DNA of 5,594 nucleotides from Saprospiraceae bacterium. GTDB taxonomy: Bacteria > Bacteroidota > Bacteroidia > Chitinophagales > Saprospiraceae. Within the stretch, counting starts at the first letter, position 1. Each line of letters starts with the position of its first letter. Location: positions 1-5,594 of the forward strand of contig JALVCY010000049.1 of NCBI GenBank assembly GCA_027009605.1, read 5' to 3'. Below the pieces are notes generated by a model. It worked only from the letters and a program-made list of their open reading frames with translations. It ran no database searches and had not been told where the DNA came from. This document shows positions 4,210-5,594 of this stretch, in pieces. Made by a program: the position numbers and the translations under genes.

Positions 4210-5594
4210 CTATTCCGTCGTCTTCATGAATTGACCGGTCAATGGGGGCAGATTATTACCTTCCAACCGAATGTAGTAAGGCCCGTTGCCAAAACTAGTC
4301 ATATCCACTTGGTGACTAACTGATTGAGCATCCACGTCGTACCGGGCGACCACTTCTCCGGTGTAGCCACTCAACACGAATATCTGAGTGTATCCGGTCA
4401 AATCCCAATTAAATGTCGTCCAGCCGGTTGTGGGATTTGGATTAGCGACGACATGATGGACTTGAGCCGAGCTACTGCTTCTATTGCCGTTTGGATTCAA
4501 GCCATTTTCGTAAGTGTTGAAATAGATAATGGTGTCTATTACCCCAACCATCGGAATAACCGGATTGTTTAGGTTCGGGATAATGGGATAGTGATTCCCA
4601 AAAGGCCATTGACTACAAGGCATATCTTGGACATAGATATAGGCCTTGTATTCCGTATCCGGAGTCAAGTCTTTCAGCTTGGCTTCGACCTTGTCCGTTC
4701 CTTTATATAAGACTGCTTTTTGGTACTTGGAATCCGTAAAATCCAACTCGCTACCGTTTTCTTCCTGATAAAGAATGTGGTACTCACGGGCATAACCGCC
4801 ACTTGGATCTCCCGCCAAGGTTGAAATAGGATTGATGTTGACACGAACCATCCCAACCGGATCTCCGGCAGGCGAAGTAATATCTACCCATTTAGTCTCC
4901 TTGATTGGCTTCGTCGATTCGGGCGTTTGATACCATGAGCAACTTTTTGCCTGTCCACAAAAACCTAATCTAGCCAAAGACATATTATCATCAGCACTTT
5001 GATTTCTCGTCAACCGAATCCTTGAGATTGCATAATTTGCCGGAAAGCCTTCGCTCAAATACACCCAATTCATATAATCGTTGGGCGCAAAAGTGGCCGC
5101 ATGATACCAACCTTTTCCCGGTGCCGGACGACCAAATTCTTCCGTGGCCGGACAATCGCACAATTCATACTCAATAGTAATATAGCCATTTCCTTTCACG
5201 TGCAAGAAGCTTAATGAATTTAGGATAATCGGCTTGCTAAACTCTACTATCATTTGGGGAAGGTCTTGTCCATTGCCTACCCAAGACCAAATCTCATTAG
5301 CATGCTGAGCTTCGTCGATAGGCTCATCATAATGATCACATGTAATGTTTCCGCCAAAGGCGTCCAAGCCATCATTATAGCTAGGCACTGACATTTTAGC
5401 TGTAAAATACAAATCATTAGAGCCAGGTGCCGGTGTAGAGACCCCATCCCAATAGGGAATACCACATAAGCCATCGCCTTTAGACAATTCAACTTCCTGA
5501 GTGCAAAGCTTGATGGCACCATCCGCCCATTTCATCAAGAAATAGACATAAACCTTCGTACTATTTTCTCCTTCCGGAATTTCCAAATGACCAA
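4210..5594 (-). CDS. Secreted multidomain protein with type IX secretion C-terminal sorting domain (5' end outside window)
   Basis: The frame stays open to the window edge, so the N-terminus and signal peptide are missing; a TTG near 5586 is not a credible start. 460 residues are visible, numbered here from the first full codon. Residues 110-213 (from PQMIVEFSKPIILNSLSF through RIRLTRNQSADDNMSLARLGFCG) resemble an F5/8 type C (discoidin-like) jelly-roll that could bind carbohydrate or surfaces. Residues about 234-323 look like a fibronectin III module, ending with the typical DLTPDTEYKAYIYV strand. Residues about 378-460 fit the type A sorting domain: VVANPNPTTGWTTFNWDL, then a GYTGEVV turn, GPYYIRLEG and a terminal GQFMKTTE. 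This domain directs export through the outer membrane by the type IX system and is normally removed by a sortase-like peptidase. Several cysteine-rich spots (CDC, FCGQAKSC) suggest disulphides. No catalytic motif is visible, so an adhesin or surface-binding role is inference, and an enzyme domain could lie upstream. Confidence 0.85.
   Translation of the reverse strand, partial: GHLEIPEGENSTKVYVYFLMKWADGAIKLCTQEVELSKGDGLCGIPYWDGVSTPAPGSNDLYFTAKMSVPSYNDGLDAFGGNITCDHYDEPIDEAQHANEIWSWVGNGQDLPQMIVEFSKPIILNSLSFLHVKGNGYITIEYELCDCPATEEFGRPAPGKGWYHAATFAPNDYMNWVYLSEGFPANYAISRIRLTRNQSADDNMSLARLGFCGQAKSCSWYQTPESTKPIKETKWVDITSPAGDPVGMVRVNINPISTLAGDPSGGYAREYHILYQEENGSELDFTDSKYQKAVLYKGTDKVEAKLKDLTPDTEYKAYIYVQDMPCSQWPFGNHYPIIPNLNNPVIPMVGVIDTIIYFNTYENGLNPNGNRSSSSAQVHHVVANPNPTTGWTTFNWDLTGYTQIFVLSGYTGEVVARYDVDAQSVSHQVDMTSFGNGPYYIRLEGNNLPPLTGQFMKTTE

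Noticed and set aside
4324..5522. Short open frames at 4324-4572 (+), 4674-4856 (-) and 5277-5522 (-)
   Set aside because: All lie within the secreted-protein gene in other frames, show no family resemblance and have no promoter or start context.
5584..5586. TTG codon as start of the secreted protein
   Set aside because: The frame continues open to the window edge without a stop, and no signal peptide follows the TTG. The gene is more likely cut by the window boundary.

Overview
The window looks like chromosomal DNA of a Bacteroidota bacterium. The evidence is a C-terminal domain of the type IX secretion sorting type, promoter-like sites of the form TTG-N20-TAnnTTTG, AT-rich start contexts without Shine-Dalgarno sequences, and Bacteroidota-style proteins (a GH73 glucosaminidase with LysM repeats and a short MltD-like lytic transglycosylase). 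A finer placement, for example near Saprospiria, would be a guess.

Layout. Bases 1-110 hold the 3' end of a plus-strand MaoC/hotdog-type hydratase gene. Convergent to it is a minus-strand two-gene unit. It starts at 2253 with a secreted LysM-glucosaminidase (733-2253) and continues into a PaaI-family acyl-CoA thioesterase (323-733) through a one-base TAATG stop/start overlap. Divergent from this unit are smpB (2415-2891), encoding the tmRNA-binding protein, and then an MltD-like lytic transglycosylase (3206-4141), both on the plus strand and separated by a 314-base leader region with a good promoter candidate and inverted repeats. Convergent to mltD is a minus-strand secreted protein (4210 to beyond 5594). 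It has jelly-roll-like and fibronectin III-like regions and a type IX sorting domain, and its 5' end lies outside the window.

How the genes relate. Two peptidoglycan hydrolases with different chemistry, an N-acetylglucosaminidase and a lytic transglycosylase, lie on either side of smpB and are probably both envelope-located. The two CoA-related hotdog proteins at the left end could belong to an acyl-CoA or phenylacetate catabolic neighbourhood, but only 36 residues of one are visible. smpB is a housekeeping ribosome-rescue gene.

The least ordinary feature is a small family of palindromic repeats whose arm begins GTAGGGAYGMACG. It occurs at 255-286 and at 4149-4201. These are the only two convergent gene junctions in the window, and the divergent and tandem gaps lack the repeat. 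I found no CRISPR array, transposase, phage gene, tRNA, rRNA or defence system. Most of the window is ordinary core-genome content.
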